A stretch of 42,526 bases of DNA from Succinatimonas hippei (lineage in GTDB: Bacteria > Pseudomonadota > Gammaproteobacteria > Enterobacterales > Succinivibrionaceae). The position numbers and the translations under genes were made by a program. Shown here one piece after another: positions 24,211-31,982 of this stretch. The stretch lies in the NCBI GenBank assembly GCA_004557545.1, contig SFGV01000012.1, positions 1 through 42,526 on the forward strand. The letters run 5' to 3'. The notes beneath the pieces are model-generated. The model was not told the DNA's origin. It saw only the letters and a list, made by a program, of their open reading frames with translations, and searched no databases. Each line of letters begins with the position of its first letter. The stretch's first letter is position 1.

Positions 24211-25044
24211 ATGGAAGAGAACAAGGCAAGCATAACCGCGTCAATCTGCGCGTACGCGAGGGCAAACGCCGGAAGCGGTGAGATCCCGTTTAAAGATCCT
24301 TACGCGGAGAGCTTTCTGTCCCTTACCGGTAAAAAAGAAGTAGAGCGGATCATTGAAGGCGCGAAAAGCGGCGTATACAAGCTTTTTTCAGACGTAACCA
24401 TTTCACGCGCGGCCTGGGCAGAGGGGAATCTGCGCTGCTTTGCTGCGGGGCATAGGACAGTGCAGTACGTGATCCTGGGCGCCGGCTTTGATTCCTTTGC
24501 CTGGCGCAATCGTGATCACTCAATTAAGGTCTTTGAGGTGGATCATCCTGATACCCAGAGACTAAAGCTTGAGCTTGCCGACAAACTCGGCATAGCCCAG
24601 GTGCAGGACACAACCTTCACGGGAGTTGATTTTTCAAAAGATTCCCTTGTCGAAAGACTGCTTTTAAGCGGCTTCAGGCCTGAGCTTCCATCATTTTTCA
24701 CAATTCTCGGCGTGTGCTATTACCTGCCTTTTGAGGCTTTTTCACAGACCATAAAGGCTATATCCGAGATCTCAAAAGGAAAAGGCAGACTGCTGTTTGA
24801 TTTTCAGGGGCGTAATTTCAGCAAAACCGTCCGCGGACGCGCGCTGTCTGATTTTACCGCCTCTCTTGGCGAGCAGATGAGCAATGGCTATTCCCTCACC
24901 TCGACAGAGGCTTTGCTCTTCCGCAACGGTTTTTCATCACTTGAACATCTTGAGGGAAGCGAGATCCTAAAGCGCCTTGCCAAAGGACGCACCGCGTCAG
25001 AGCAAATCCCTGACGGGGTGCATTTCATGGCCGCGGCGCGTTAA
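24211..25044 (+). CDS. Class I SAM-dependent methyltransferase (LCM-like family)
   Basis: I start this at the ATG at 24211 (MEENKASITAS, 277 residues) with GAAGGAAAG eight bases upstream. A TTG at 24196 is in frame but would overlap that ribosome binding site. The protein shows the SAM-binding motif VILGAGFDSFAWR (motif I), an acidic FEVDHPDTQRLK strand end and FTILGVCYYLPFEAF, as in the leucine carboxyl methyltransferase (PF04072) family; an early FKDPYAESFL helix also fits. Substrate unknown. It is first in a three-gene unit with cystathionine-pathway enzymes, as the unrelated-looking YrrT methyltransferase is in Bacillus subtilis. Confidence 0.82.
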   Translation: MEENKASITASICAYARANAGSGEIPFKDPYAESFLSLTGKKEVERIIEGAKSGVYKLFSDVTISRAAWAEGNLRCFAAGHRTVQYVILGAGFDSFAWRNRDHSIKVFEVDHPDTQRLKLELADKLGIAQVQDTTFTGVDFSKDSLVERLLLSGFRPELPSFFTILGVCYYLPFEAFSQTIKAISEISKGKGRLLFDFQGRNFSKTVRGRALSDFTASLGEQMSNGYSLTSTEALLFRNGFSSLEHLEGSEILKRLAKGRTASEQIPDGVHFMAAAR

Positions 25045-25076
25045 ATTGGTTTAACTAAACATCAGAGGAAAACAAT

Positions 25077-26237
25077 ATGGCTTTAGCATACAAAGGCTTT
25101 AACACTGCGCTGATCCACGGCGGGATCTATGGAGATCCCCAGACCCGCAGCGTCAATGTCCCAATCTACCAGACCTCAACCTATGAGCAGGACAATATAG
25201 GCGGCACTCCGAAATGGGAGTACTCGCGTACCGGAAATCCTACCCGCGCCGCGCTTGAAGCCCTGATCGCCGAGCTTGAGGGCGGTGATCGCGGGTTCGC
25301 CTTCGGATCAGGTATGGCGGCCATTACCGCGGTGCTTTCGCTCTTTAAATCAGGCGATCGCATCCTGACCTCATCAAATATCTATGGCGGTACCTTCAGA
25401 GTGCTCGACAAGGTTTTCTCGCACTTTGGGATCACCTACAGCAATATCGACACCTCAGATCCAGAGGCTGTCGAAAAAGCCATTACCCCTGATGTAAAGG
25501 CGATCTTTGTGGAAAGCCCGGCAAACCCGCTTCTGACGGTAACCGATCTTTCGGTCGTCTCAGAAATCGCCCACCGTCACGGACTTCTTGCCATTACCGA
25601 CAACACCTTCATGACCCCTTATCTGCAGCGCCCGATTGAGCACGGCTTTGACATTGTGGTGCACAGCGCCACCAAATACCTTGGCGGACATTCGGATCTG
25701 GTGGCAGGACTCGTGGTGACCACCGGAAAGGAATTAGGCGATCGCATCGCCTTTATCCAGAATTCCACCGGCGGTGTTCTGGGACCCTTTGATTCCTTCC
25801 TGCTCATCCGCGGTATTAAGACTTTGGGAGTTCGCCTTGACCGCCATGTCGCCAACGCCGAGAAGATCGCGCGCTTCTTAAAGGACAACCCTGATGTGAG
25901 CAAGGTCTATTACCCGGGGCTTGAGGACTTTAAGGGGTACGAGGTCAATAAAAAACAGGCTAAAAACGGCGGCGCCATGATGTCCTTTGAGCTTACCCCG
26001 TCTCACGATATCAAAAAGTTCTTTGCGTCATTGTCGCTTATCGCGTTGGCAGAATCCTTAGGCGGTGTTGAGAGTCTGGTGTGCCATCCGGCTACCATGA
26101 CCCACGCGGCTATTCCTTATGAGATAAGACAGAAGGTAGGTATTACCGATACCCTGATCCGTCTTTCTACCGGAATTGAGGATGTTGATGATCTGATAGC
26201 CGACTTAAAGCAGGCGATCGAGAAGAGCAGAGTTTGA
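25077..26237 (+). CDS. mccB: Cystathionine gamma-lyase-type Cys/Met-metabolism PLP enzyme
   Basis: This 386-residue Cys/Met-metabolism PLP enzyme carries YSRTGNPTR (about 49-57), FGSGMAAI, VESPANPLL, ITDNTF (Asp175) and the cofactor lysine in HSATKYLGGHSD (K200). Family members split cystathionine (gamma-lyase, MccB), build it (gamma-synthase) or use O-acetylhomoserine. The pairing with a beta-synthase/O-acetylserine enzyme downstream and the cysteine-type leader upstream favour the gamma-lyase role, making cysteine from cystathionine. AGAGGAAAA precedes the ATG, 32 bp after the methyltransferase. Class is secure; the reaction is inferred. Confidence 0.85.
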   Translation: MALAYKGFNTALIHGGIYGDPQTRSVNVPIYQTSTYEQDNIGGTPKWEYSRTGNPTRAALEALIAELEGGDRGFAFGSGMAAITAVLSLFKSGDRILTSSNIYGGTFRVLDKVFSHFGITYSNIDTSDPEAVEKAITPDVKAIFVESPANPLLTVTDLSVVSEIAHRHGLLAITDNTFMTPYLQRPIEHGFDIVVHSATKYLGGHSDLVAGLVVTTGKELGDRIAFIQNSTGGVLGPFDSFLLIRGIKTLGVRLDRHVANAEKIARFLKDNPDVSKVYYPGLEDFKGYEVNKKQAKNGGAMMSFELTPSHDIKKFFASLSLIALAESLGGVESLVCHPATMTHAAIPYEIRQKVGITDTLIRLSTGIEDVDDLIADLKQAIEKSRV

Positions 26238-26272
26238 ACACATATTCTGACTAAGATTTTTAAAGTTATTTC

Positions 26273-26308
26273 GGCGCGATCTTCCGTAAGATTTTTAATG
26301 ATCGCGCC
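26273..26308 (+). other. Intercistronic hairpin just upstream of the mccA-like ribosome binding site
   Basis: GGCGCGATC (26273-26281) pairs perfectly with GATCGCGCC (26300-26308), loop 18 nt. The GGAG ribosome binding site of the next gene starts four bases later. There is no T-run, so message stability, processing or translation control is more likely than termination. Confidence 0.6.
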
Positions 26309-26320
26309 TATGGAGATGAA

Positions 26321-27232
26321 ATGCATTACTACAACGAGCTTGCTGATCTCATAGGAAACACACCGCTTGTAAAGTTAAACCATGCGGGTGTGACTGAGGG
26401 CGCAAATCTTTTTGCCAAAATGGAGCTCTTCAACCCGACCGGATCGGTAAAAGACCGTACCGGAAAGTACATGGTTGAGGCGGCCATCCGTGATGGCTCC
26501 TTAAAGCAGGGCGGCACCATCATTGAGGCGACCGCCGGCAATACCGGTCTTGGAATCGCTTTTGCCGCTTTAAACCGCGGCTTTAAGGTGATCTTCGTGG
26601 TACCTGAGAAATTCTCGGTTGAAAAGCTTACCCTGATGCGCGCTTTGGGCGCTGAGATCGTTCATACCCCGAGATCTGAGGGAATGCTGGGAGCCGAGCG
26701 CAAGGCTGAGGAGCTTTTAAAGACCATAGACGGCGCGGTGATGATGCGTCAGTTCCATAACAAAGCCAATCCTCAGGCTCATCACGAGACCACCGGTCCT
26801 GAGATCTGGCGCGATCTGGACGGTCAGATTGACTATGTGGTGGCAGGCGCCGGCTCAGGCGGCACCTACAGCGGCGTGCTCAAGTACATCAAGGAGCAGA
26901 ACCCCGAGGTCAAGGGCGTGCTTGCCGATCCTGTAGGCTCAACTATCGGCGGCGGCGAGCATGGCGATTACGATATCGAGGGAATTGGCAATGATTTCAT
27001 CGCCGAGACCATGGATATGAAGCTAGTCGACAAGGTCATCAAGATAAACGACGCCGAGGCCATTGAAGGCGTGAGAACCCTGGCCTCCCAGGAGGGAATT
27101 ATCGCGGGATCCTCATCAGGAGCGGCCTTCGCCGCGGCACTCAAGCTTATCGCCTCAGGCGCCCGCGGGAATATCGTGGCCATTCTCCCTGACCGCGGTG
27201 ACCGCTACTTCTCAAAGAATATATACGCGTAA
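26321..27232 (+). CDS. mccA: O-acetylserine-dependent cystathionine beta-synthase / cysteine synthase
   Basis: This is a 303-residue fold-type II PLP enzyme. It begins ADLIGNTPLVKL, carries the cofactor Lys in TGSVKDRTGKYM (K44), EATAGNTGLGIA, GAGSGGTYSGVLKYI and a terminal GSSSGAAFAAAL serine loop. The EGIGNDFIAE segment is more typical of cystathionine beta-synthase and CysM-like branches than of plain CysK, which suits B. subtilis MccA (cystathionine from O-acetylserine and homocysteine). Plain cysteine synthase remains possible. GGAG precedes the ATG. It is last in the unit, followed by two hairpins. Confidence 0.82.
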   Translation: MHYYNELADLIGNTPLVKLNHAGVTEGANLFAKMELFNPTGSVKDRTGKYMVEAAIRDGSLKQGGTIIEATAGNTGLGIAFAALNRGFKVIFVVPEKFSVEKLTLMRALGAEIVHTPRSEGMLGAERKAEELLKTIDGAVMMRQFHNKANPQAHHETTGPEIWRDLDGQIDYVVAGAGSGGTYSGVLKYIKEQNPEVKGVLADPVGSTIGGGEHGDYDIEGIGNDFIAETMDMKLVDKVIKINDAEAIEGVRTLASQEGIIAGSSSGAAFAAALKLIASGARGNIVAILPDRGDRYFSKNIYA

Positions 27233-27244
27233 GAAAATGGATGA

Positions 27245-27325
27245 CAGGCAGGACGCGGCGAAACCGCGTTTTGCCTGAGATAAACAAAAGGTCCGACTGT
27301 ATTCTCAGCCGGACCTTAATTTTTG
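27245..27325. terminator. Two hairpins, shared terminator of the cysteine unit and the his-terC unit
   Basis: The first hairpin pairs CAGGCA/TGCCTG (27245-27250, 27272-27277) around CGCGG/CCGCG. The second pairs AAGGTCCG with CGGACCTT (27288-27295, 27310-27317) around CTG/CAG and runs into TTAATTTTTG on plus and TTTTGTTT on minus. It serves the convergent transcripts from both sides. Confidence 0.8.
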
Positions 27326-27358
27326 AAAACCGTGCCGCGGCAGAATCCGCGTCTTCAA

Positions 27359-28372
27359 TCAGCTCTTCTTTTGTCCCGGGAATACCAGACTTGCCAGTAT
27401 GCCTAATGACAAAAGCACGGCGATGACCGCGAGCGAGGTGTAGACCCCAATATCAATTCCAAACCCGAAGAGATGGAGTGAGGCTCCGGCAAGAAGCTTG
27501 AAGGCGATGAAAAAGAGCAGGGCTATAACGGCCTTCTCAAGGTGCACCAGGTACGAGCGCATCGCGTCTAACACAAAGTACATCGAGCGCAGCCCCAGCA
27601 CCGCGAACATCATGGCGGAGTATACGATGAGAGGCTCACGGCTGACCGCGATGACCGCCGGTACCGAGTCAAACGCGAACATCACGTCGGTAGTCTCAAT
27701 CACGCACATGCACAAAAAGAGCGGGGTGGCGTAAAACGCTCCGTGGCGGAGCAGCTTAACATCGCGGTTCTCACTCTTTAAAAGCTCCTTCTCAACCTCA
27801 TGACGGGATAAGAAGAACGCGTGCGATGAGATCTTGGGCCAAAGCGGTATCAGATGGCGGACAAAACGGTATACCGCTTTCTTTGAGATATCTCCGGTGC
27901 CCTCGTTATCATGCTTTTTGAGCATCATGACGCCTGAGAGCGCCACGAGAGCGGCGAAGATCAGCTCAAACACCGGACCTAACGAGAAGAGCTTGGCGCC
28001 TACGGCGACGAAGATCAGGCGGAATACCACCGCGCCCAACACGCCCCAGTAGAGCACGCGGTGACAATAGCCTCCCTTGACATGGAACCACGCGAAGATG
28101 GCCATCATCACAAAGAGGTTGTCAACCGAGAGCGCCTGCTCGAACAGATATCCGGCAAGATAAAGCGAGGCGACCTCGGCGTTGAAGTGATACCAGAGAA
28201 AAAGCGCGAAGCCAAGACCGATGACTATCCAGAACACAGTCCAGGCTATGGCTTTTTTTAGTGATATGGGTTTATCGCCGCGGTTTCCCAGCATGTCCAG
28301 GATGAACGCGACTACTCCAAGAATTACGAATACGGCAACGGTCTCAGGTTCAAGACCAATGTGGGTGTTCAT
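27359..28372 (-). CDS. TerC/Alx-family membrane protein, likely metal exporter
   Basis: The protein (337 residues from the ATG at 28372) has the TerC pattern of eight or nine transmembrane spans with two acidic intramembrane motifs, FEQALSVDNLFVM (about 82-94) and CVIETTDVMFAFDSVPAV. The family includes Alx/MntP-linked manganese exporters; tellurite resistance is historical. The chosen start overlaps the hisI stop as ATGA. An in-frame ATG three codons upstream (28381) is possible but has no ribosome binding site. It is the last gene of the his operon here. Family secure, substrate inferred. Confidence 0.86.
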   Translation of the reverse strand: MNTHIGLEPETVAVFVILGVVAFILDMLGNRGDKPISLKKAIAWTVFWIVIGLGFALFLWYHFNAEVASLYLAGYLFEQALSVDNLFVMMAIFAWFHVKGGYCHRVLYWGVLGAVVFRLIFVAVGAKLFSLGPVFELIFAALVALSGVMMLKKHDNEGTGDISKKAVYRFVRHLIPLWPKISSHAFFLSRHEVEKELLKSENRDVKLLRHGAFYATPLFLCMCVIETTDVMFAFDSVPAVIAVSREPLIVYSAMMFAVLGLRSMYFVLDAMRSYLVHLEKAVIALLFFIAFKLLAGASLHLFGFGIDIGVYTSLAVIAVLLSLGILASLVFPGQKKS

Positions 28373-28767
28373 GCTCTGCATTTGGGAAACGGAGCCTTAG
28401 CTATATAGCGTGAGGTTGAGTCAGCAAGCGGAGAGGCGTCAAAGCAGCTGGTGGTGCCTTTGTGGCAGGTAGGACCGTCAGGACGAGCCATCACAAGCAG
28501 GGTGTCTTTGTCGCAGTCACAGGCGATTGAGCGCATGTGCAGATAATTATGCGAGCTCTCGCCCTTGGTCCAAAGACAGTTGCGTGAGCGTGACCAGAAG
28601 GTGACAAGACCGGTATCCAGAGTCTTCTGGATTGACTCGGGGTTCATGTACCCCAGCATCAGCACCATTCCGGTCTGACAGTCCTGAACAATAGCGGGAA
28701 TGAGTCCCGCGTTTTTTGAAAAATCGAGCTCGTCTATGCTCGAGAAGCCGTGAAAATACCTAATCAC
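28369..28767 (-). CDS. hisI: Phosphoribosyl-AMP cyclohydrolase (HisI domain only)
   Basis: HisI opens the purine ring of phosphoribosyl-AMP in histidine synthesis. The 132-residue protein has LMLGYMNPESIQKTL, VTFWSRSRNCLWTKGESSHNYL and the metal-binding CDCDKDTLLV and GPTCHKGTTSCF cysteines. Enteric HisI (HisIE) is about 200 residues and carries the HisE pyrophosphohydrolase domain; here the chain stops soon after the cyclohydrolase with SRYIAKAPFPKCRA and the HisE part is absent. Its ATG overlaps hisF by 8 bp and its stop overlaps terC. The reaction is not in doubt. Confidence 0.94.
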   Translation of the reverse strand: MIRYFHGFSSIDELDFSKNAGLIPAIVQDCQTGMVLMLGYMNPESIQKTLDTGLVTFWSRSRNCLWTKGESSHNYLHMRSIACDCDKDTLLVMARPDGPTCHKGTTSCFDASPLADSTSRYIAKAPFPKCRA

Positions 28768-29533
28768 GTACGGTTATCCCCTTTTGTTTCAAATAATCCT
28801 TAAGCTCAGGTATCGCGATGACACCCTTGTGGAATACTGACGCGGCAAGAGCCCCGTCACAGTCGGCGTCATGGAAGGCCTCGTAAAAATGCTCCATGGT
28901 CCCCGCGCCGCCTGAGGCTATAAGCGGAACATCGCACTGTGCGCGCACGAGCTTTAGCTGCTCGATGTCATAGCCCTTGCGCATGCCGTCCTGATTCATC
29001 ATGTTGAGCGTGATCTCGCCGGCGCCGCGTTTTTGAACCTCTTTGACCCAGTCAAGAGTTTTGCGGCTTGTGGTGATGGTGCGGTTTGGATCGCCGGTGT
29101 ACTGTTTTACGAGGTACTCGCCTGTAGCGGGATCTTTATATGTGTCGATCCCTACCACAACACATGAGACACCATAACGGTCAGCAAGCCTTGTGATAAG
29201 AGTGGGATCCTCGAGCGCGGGGGAGTTGATTGAGATCTTGTCAGCCCCGTTTTTTAAGATCACCCCGGCCTCCTCAACTGTCCTGATGCCGCCGGCGACG
29301 GCAAAGGGAATATTGATGACCTCGGCTACCCTGGAAACCCACGATTTGTCCACCACGCGGGAGTCGGCTGATGCTGTGATGTCATAAAATACCAGCTCGT
29401 CGGCTCCTTCCTGTGCGTAGCGGCGCGCTAGATCTACTATCGATCCCATCACCGTGTGATTGCGAAACTGCACTCCCTTAACGACTACGCCGTCTTTGAC
29501 GTCGAGGCAGGGGATTATTCTTCTTGCCAGCAT
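28760..29533 (-). CDS. hisF: Imidazole glycerol phosphate synthase, cyclase subunit
   Basis: HisF is the (beta/alpha)8 synthase half of the HisH/HisF pair, converting PRFAR and ammonia to imidazole glycerol phosphate and AICAR. Catalytic aspartates are visible in RIIPCLDVKDG (Asp11) and VVGIDTYKD (about 130). AGGIRT, ADKISINSPAL and IASGGAGT provide the phosphate sites. Length 257 is normal. The start overlaps hisA by 19 bp and the end overlaps hisI by 8 bp, a tightly coupled operon order hisA-hisF-hisI as in enterics. Confidence 0.96.
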   Translation of the reverse strand: MLARRIIPCLDVKDGVVVKGVQFRNHTVMGSIVDLARRYAQEGADELVFYDITASADSRVVDKSWVSRVAEVINIPFAVAGGIRTVEEAGVILKNGADKISINSPALEDPTLITRLADRYGVSCVVVGIDTYKDPATGEYLVKQYTGDPNRTITTSRKTLDWVKEVQKRGAGEITLNMMNQDGMRKGYDIEQLKLVRAQCDVPLIASGGAGTMEHFYEAFHDADCDGALAASVFHKGVIAIPELKDYLKQKGITVRD

Positions 29534-30249
29534 GAGAGCGCCTCCCTTACCGTGAATTTACCTTCAAGCAACGAGCGTCCTAATACGCACGAGCTTACGC
29601 CGCTTTCTTTTACAGCGCGCAGATCCTCAATTGACGAGATCCCGCCTGAGGCGATGATGTCCAGGCCCTTGTAGCGGCGCGCAAGCTCAGAATAGAGCGC
29701 GGTATTGGCGCCTTTCATCATGCCGTCACGGCTGATATCGGTAACCAGCACATGCTCAATTCCGCAGGTAAGATAGGGACGAAGCGCGCTGTAGAGCGTG
29801 ACATCCGAGGTATCAAGCCAGCCGTGCACGGCTACATACGGGACATCGTTTTTTATTCTGACATCAAGCGCCAGAGTGAAACGGTCCGGACCAAAACGGC
29901 GGATCCATCCGAGCACACTCTCCTGAGAGCTTATCGCCGCGGAGCCTACCACCACCCGCTCAACCCCGAGGTTTAACAGGTTTTCGATGTCAAAATCAGA
30001 GCGGATCCCGCCACCGGTTTCAACCGGTACCGGGCAGGATCTGGTGATCTGGGCGATTAGAGCTCTCTGGCGGCGTGAAGGGTCACGCGCCCCCTCCAGA
30101 TCAACTAAATGTATGAAAGGAGCGCCGTCCTGGGTGTAGTTCAGGATCCTTGATACCGGATCAAGGTCAAACACCGTGGTTCTGGCGTAATCGCCCTGCT
30201 TAAGCCGCACCACGCGGCCGCCGAGCAGATCAAGAGCCGGAATGATCAT
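29515..30249 (-). CDS. hisA: ProFAR isomerase
   Basis: HisA isomerises ProFAR to PRFAR by an Amadori rearrangement. The 244-residue barrel shows IIPALDLLGGRVVRLKQGDY (Asp7), ETGGGIRS, VGSAAI, ALDVRIKND (Asp about 130) and IASGGISSIEDL, all at expected positions. It lies 9 bp after hisH and overlaps hisF by 19 bp. Length and motifs match E. coli HisA (245). Confidence 0.95.
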   Translation of the reverse strand: MIIPALDLLGGRVVRLKQGDYARTTVFDLDPVSRILNYTQDGAPFIHLVDLEGARDPSRRQRALIAQITRSCPVPVETGGGIRSDFDIENLLNLGVERVVVGSAAISSQESVLGWIRRFGPDRFTLALDVRIKNDVPYVAVHGWLDTSDVTLYSALRPYLTCGIEHVLVTDISRDGMMKGANTALYSELARRYKGLDIIASGGISSIEDLRAVKESGVSSCVLGRSLLEGKFTVREALSCWQEE

Positions 30250-30258
30250 GAAGTTTCC

Positions 30259-30867
30259 TTAAAAGTTATTGAGGAAGTTCAAAAGCAGTTTTGAGCCGCA
30301 CTCACCTGATTTCTCGGGGTGGAACTGCACTCCCATGAAATTGCCATTAGCGAGGGCGGAGGTGAATTTTGTGCCGTAGGTCGTTGAGCCTATGGTGAAG
30401 TCCCCCAGTTCCATTGCGTAGGAATGGTCAAAGTAGAAATAGGCTTCCTGCTTTATGCCTTCAAAGAGCGGGTGATCGGTATGTTCAACGGTGTTCCAGC
30501 CCATATGGGGCAGTCTGCCGCCTTTTGAATCAAGCCGTGTCACGTGCCCTTTAACAAGCCCGAGGCAGTCAATCACCTTGCTGTCACAGCCCTCCGGGAT
30601 CTCGGATGAGGAAATGCCAAGGCACTGCATGCCAAGGCAGATCCCTAAAAGCGGGGAGGTGGTCTCATGCAGAAAATCAGCGAGCCTGCGCTCATTGATC
30701 CCGTCCATAACCGCTTTGGCCGAGCCTACGCCCGGAAATACCAGACGATCGGCCTTTGAAAGCTCATCAGGATCGTGTGAGATAACCGGATCCTGATCCA
30801 ACCTTATCAGCGCCTGACGTACCGAATTGATGTTGGCGGTACCGGTGTCGATGATACAGACTTTCAC
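30259..30867 (-). CDS. hisH: Imidazole glycerol phosphate synthase, glutaminase subunit
   Basis: HisH supplies ammonia from glutamine to HisF. The 202-residue class I amidotransferase has IIDTGTANINSV, LVFPGVGSA (oxyanion strand), the nucleophile in GICLGMQCLG (Cys about 77) and the His-Glu pair in VQFHPEKSG (about 182-184). All catalytic residues are present. It lies 8 bp after hisB and 9 bp before hisA. Confidence 0.95.
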   Translation of the reverse strand: MKVCIIDTGTANINSVRQALIRLDQDPVISHDPDELSKADRLVFPGVGSAKAVMDGINERRLADFLHETTSPLLGICLGMQCLGISSSEIPEGCDSKVIDCLGLVKGHVTRLDSKGGRLPHMGWNTVEHTDHPLFEGIKQEAYFYFDHSYAMELGDFTIGSTTYGTKFTSALANGNFMGVQFHPEKSGECGSKLLLNFLNNF

Positions 30868-30875
30868 GCTTCCTC

Positions 30876-31982
30876 CTACAGAGTGCCTTTGGACGAAGGC
30901 AGGGCGTTGCCATGGCGTTCAAGCGCCTGGCGCAGGGCTCTGCCAAAGGCCTTGAAAAGAGCCTCTATCTGATGATGACAGTTTCCAGATGTGACCTTCA
31001 TGTGAAGGGTAAGTCCCATCGCTACCGAGAGCGACTCGAAAAAGTGCGGAACCATCTGCGCGCTCATCTCACCCACCTTGTCGCGGGTGAATTGCGCGTC
31101 AAAGGTGAACTCATGATGGGGACGCCCTGAGATATCAAGGGCGACTCCCACGCCGTCGTCATCAAGCTTGTCCGAGAAGACTTCGGCATAGACCTCATCC
31201 ATGGGAAGAACAAAACCAAAGCGGCCGATGCCGCGTTTGTCCCCAAGAGCCTTCAGGATGGCCTGTCCCAAAGCGATGCCGGTATCCTCAATGGTATGGT
31301 GATCATCTACATTGAGATCGCCCTTTACCTTCGCTTCAATTGAGATCCCGCCGTGGGTGGCTATCTGATCGAGCATATGGTCAAAGAAACCTATGCCGGT
31401 GTCAAAGCTGCTGTGAGATGGGGAGTCGAGGTCAACTGAGATCCTGATCTGGGTCTCGCGGGTATCGCGCTCAACCGTTGCGGTACGGTGCTTTGAGAGT
31501 ATGCCGTCGGCTATGGCCGCCCAGCCGTTATTCTCGCGGTTGTACAGGATGGAGCCAATGCCCATGGCCTGACCCATTTTAAGGTCAGTTTCTCTGTCGC
31601 CTATGAAATACGAATGATCCCTGTCCCATGAGAGATCTCTCATATAGGACATTACAAGACCGAGCCTGGGCTTGCGGCACTCACAGTGATCCTCGCTCTT
31701 GTGAGGGCAGATCAGGATCTGATCAAATACGCAGCCCTGACTTTCAAGGGTATCGACTATAAGCGTATGAGCCCTGGTGAAGGTCTCAAGCGGAAAAGAG
31801 CTCGTGCCAAGCCCGTCCTGATTTGAAACCATGACAAGGTGGTATCCGGCGGCTTTAAGACGCAGCAAAGACGGAATAACCATCGGCTCAAACACCACCT
31901 TCTCGCAGGAATCTACCTGCTCATCGGAGGGTTCTGCGACCAGTGTTCCGTCTCTGTCAATAAAAAGGTATTTGTCAGCCAT
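30876..31982 (-). CDS. hisB: Bifunctional histidinol-phosphatase / imidazoleglycerol-phosphate dehydratase
   Basis: This is the fused enteric-type HisB. An N-terminal HAD phosphatase (YLFIDRDGTLV with nucleophile Asp, residues about 5-15, and zinc cysteines in ICPHKSEDHCECRKP) is followed from about 185 by the dehydratase with GIGFFDHMLDQIATHGG, DDHHTIEDTGIALG and a second CHHQIEALFKAFGRALRQA. I start it at the ATG at 31982 (MADKYLFIDRDG, 368 residues), where GGAAGGG stands upstream; an ATG six codons earlier is in frame. It overlaps hisC by 8 bp. Confidence 0.95.
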   Translation of the reverse strand: MADKYLFIDRDGTLVAEPSDEQVDSCEKVVFEPMVIPSLLRLKAAGYHLVMVSNQDGLGTSSFPLETFTRAHTLIVDTLESQGCVFDQILICPHKSEDHCECRKPRLGLVMSYMRDLSWDRDHSYFIGDRETDLKMGQAMGIGSILYNRENNGWAAIADGILSKHRTATVERDTRETQIRISVDLDSPSHSSFDTGIGFFDHMLDQIATHGGISIEAKVKGDLNVDDHHTIEDTGIALGQAILKALGDKRGIGRFGFVLPMDEVYAEVFSDKLDDDGVGVALDISGRPHHEFTFDAQFTRDKVGEMSAQMVPHFFESLSVAMGLTLHMKVTSGNCHHQIEALFKAFGRALRQALERHGNALPSSKGTL

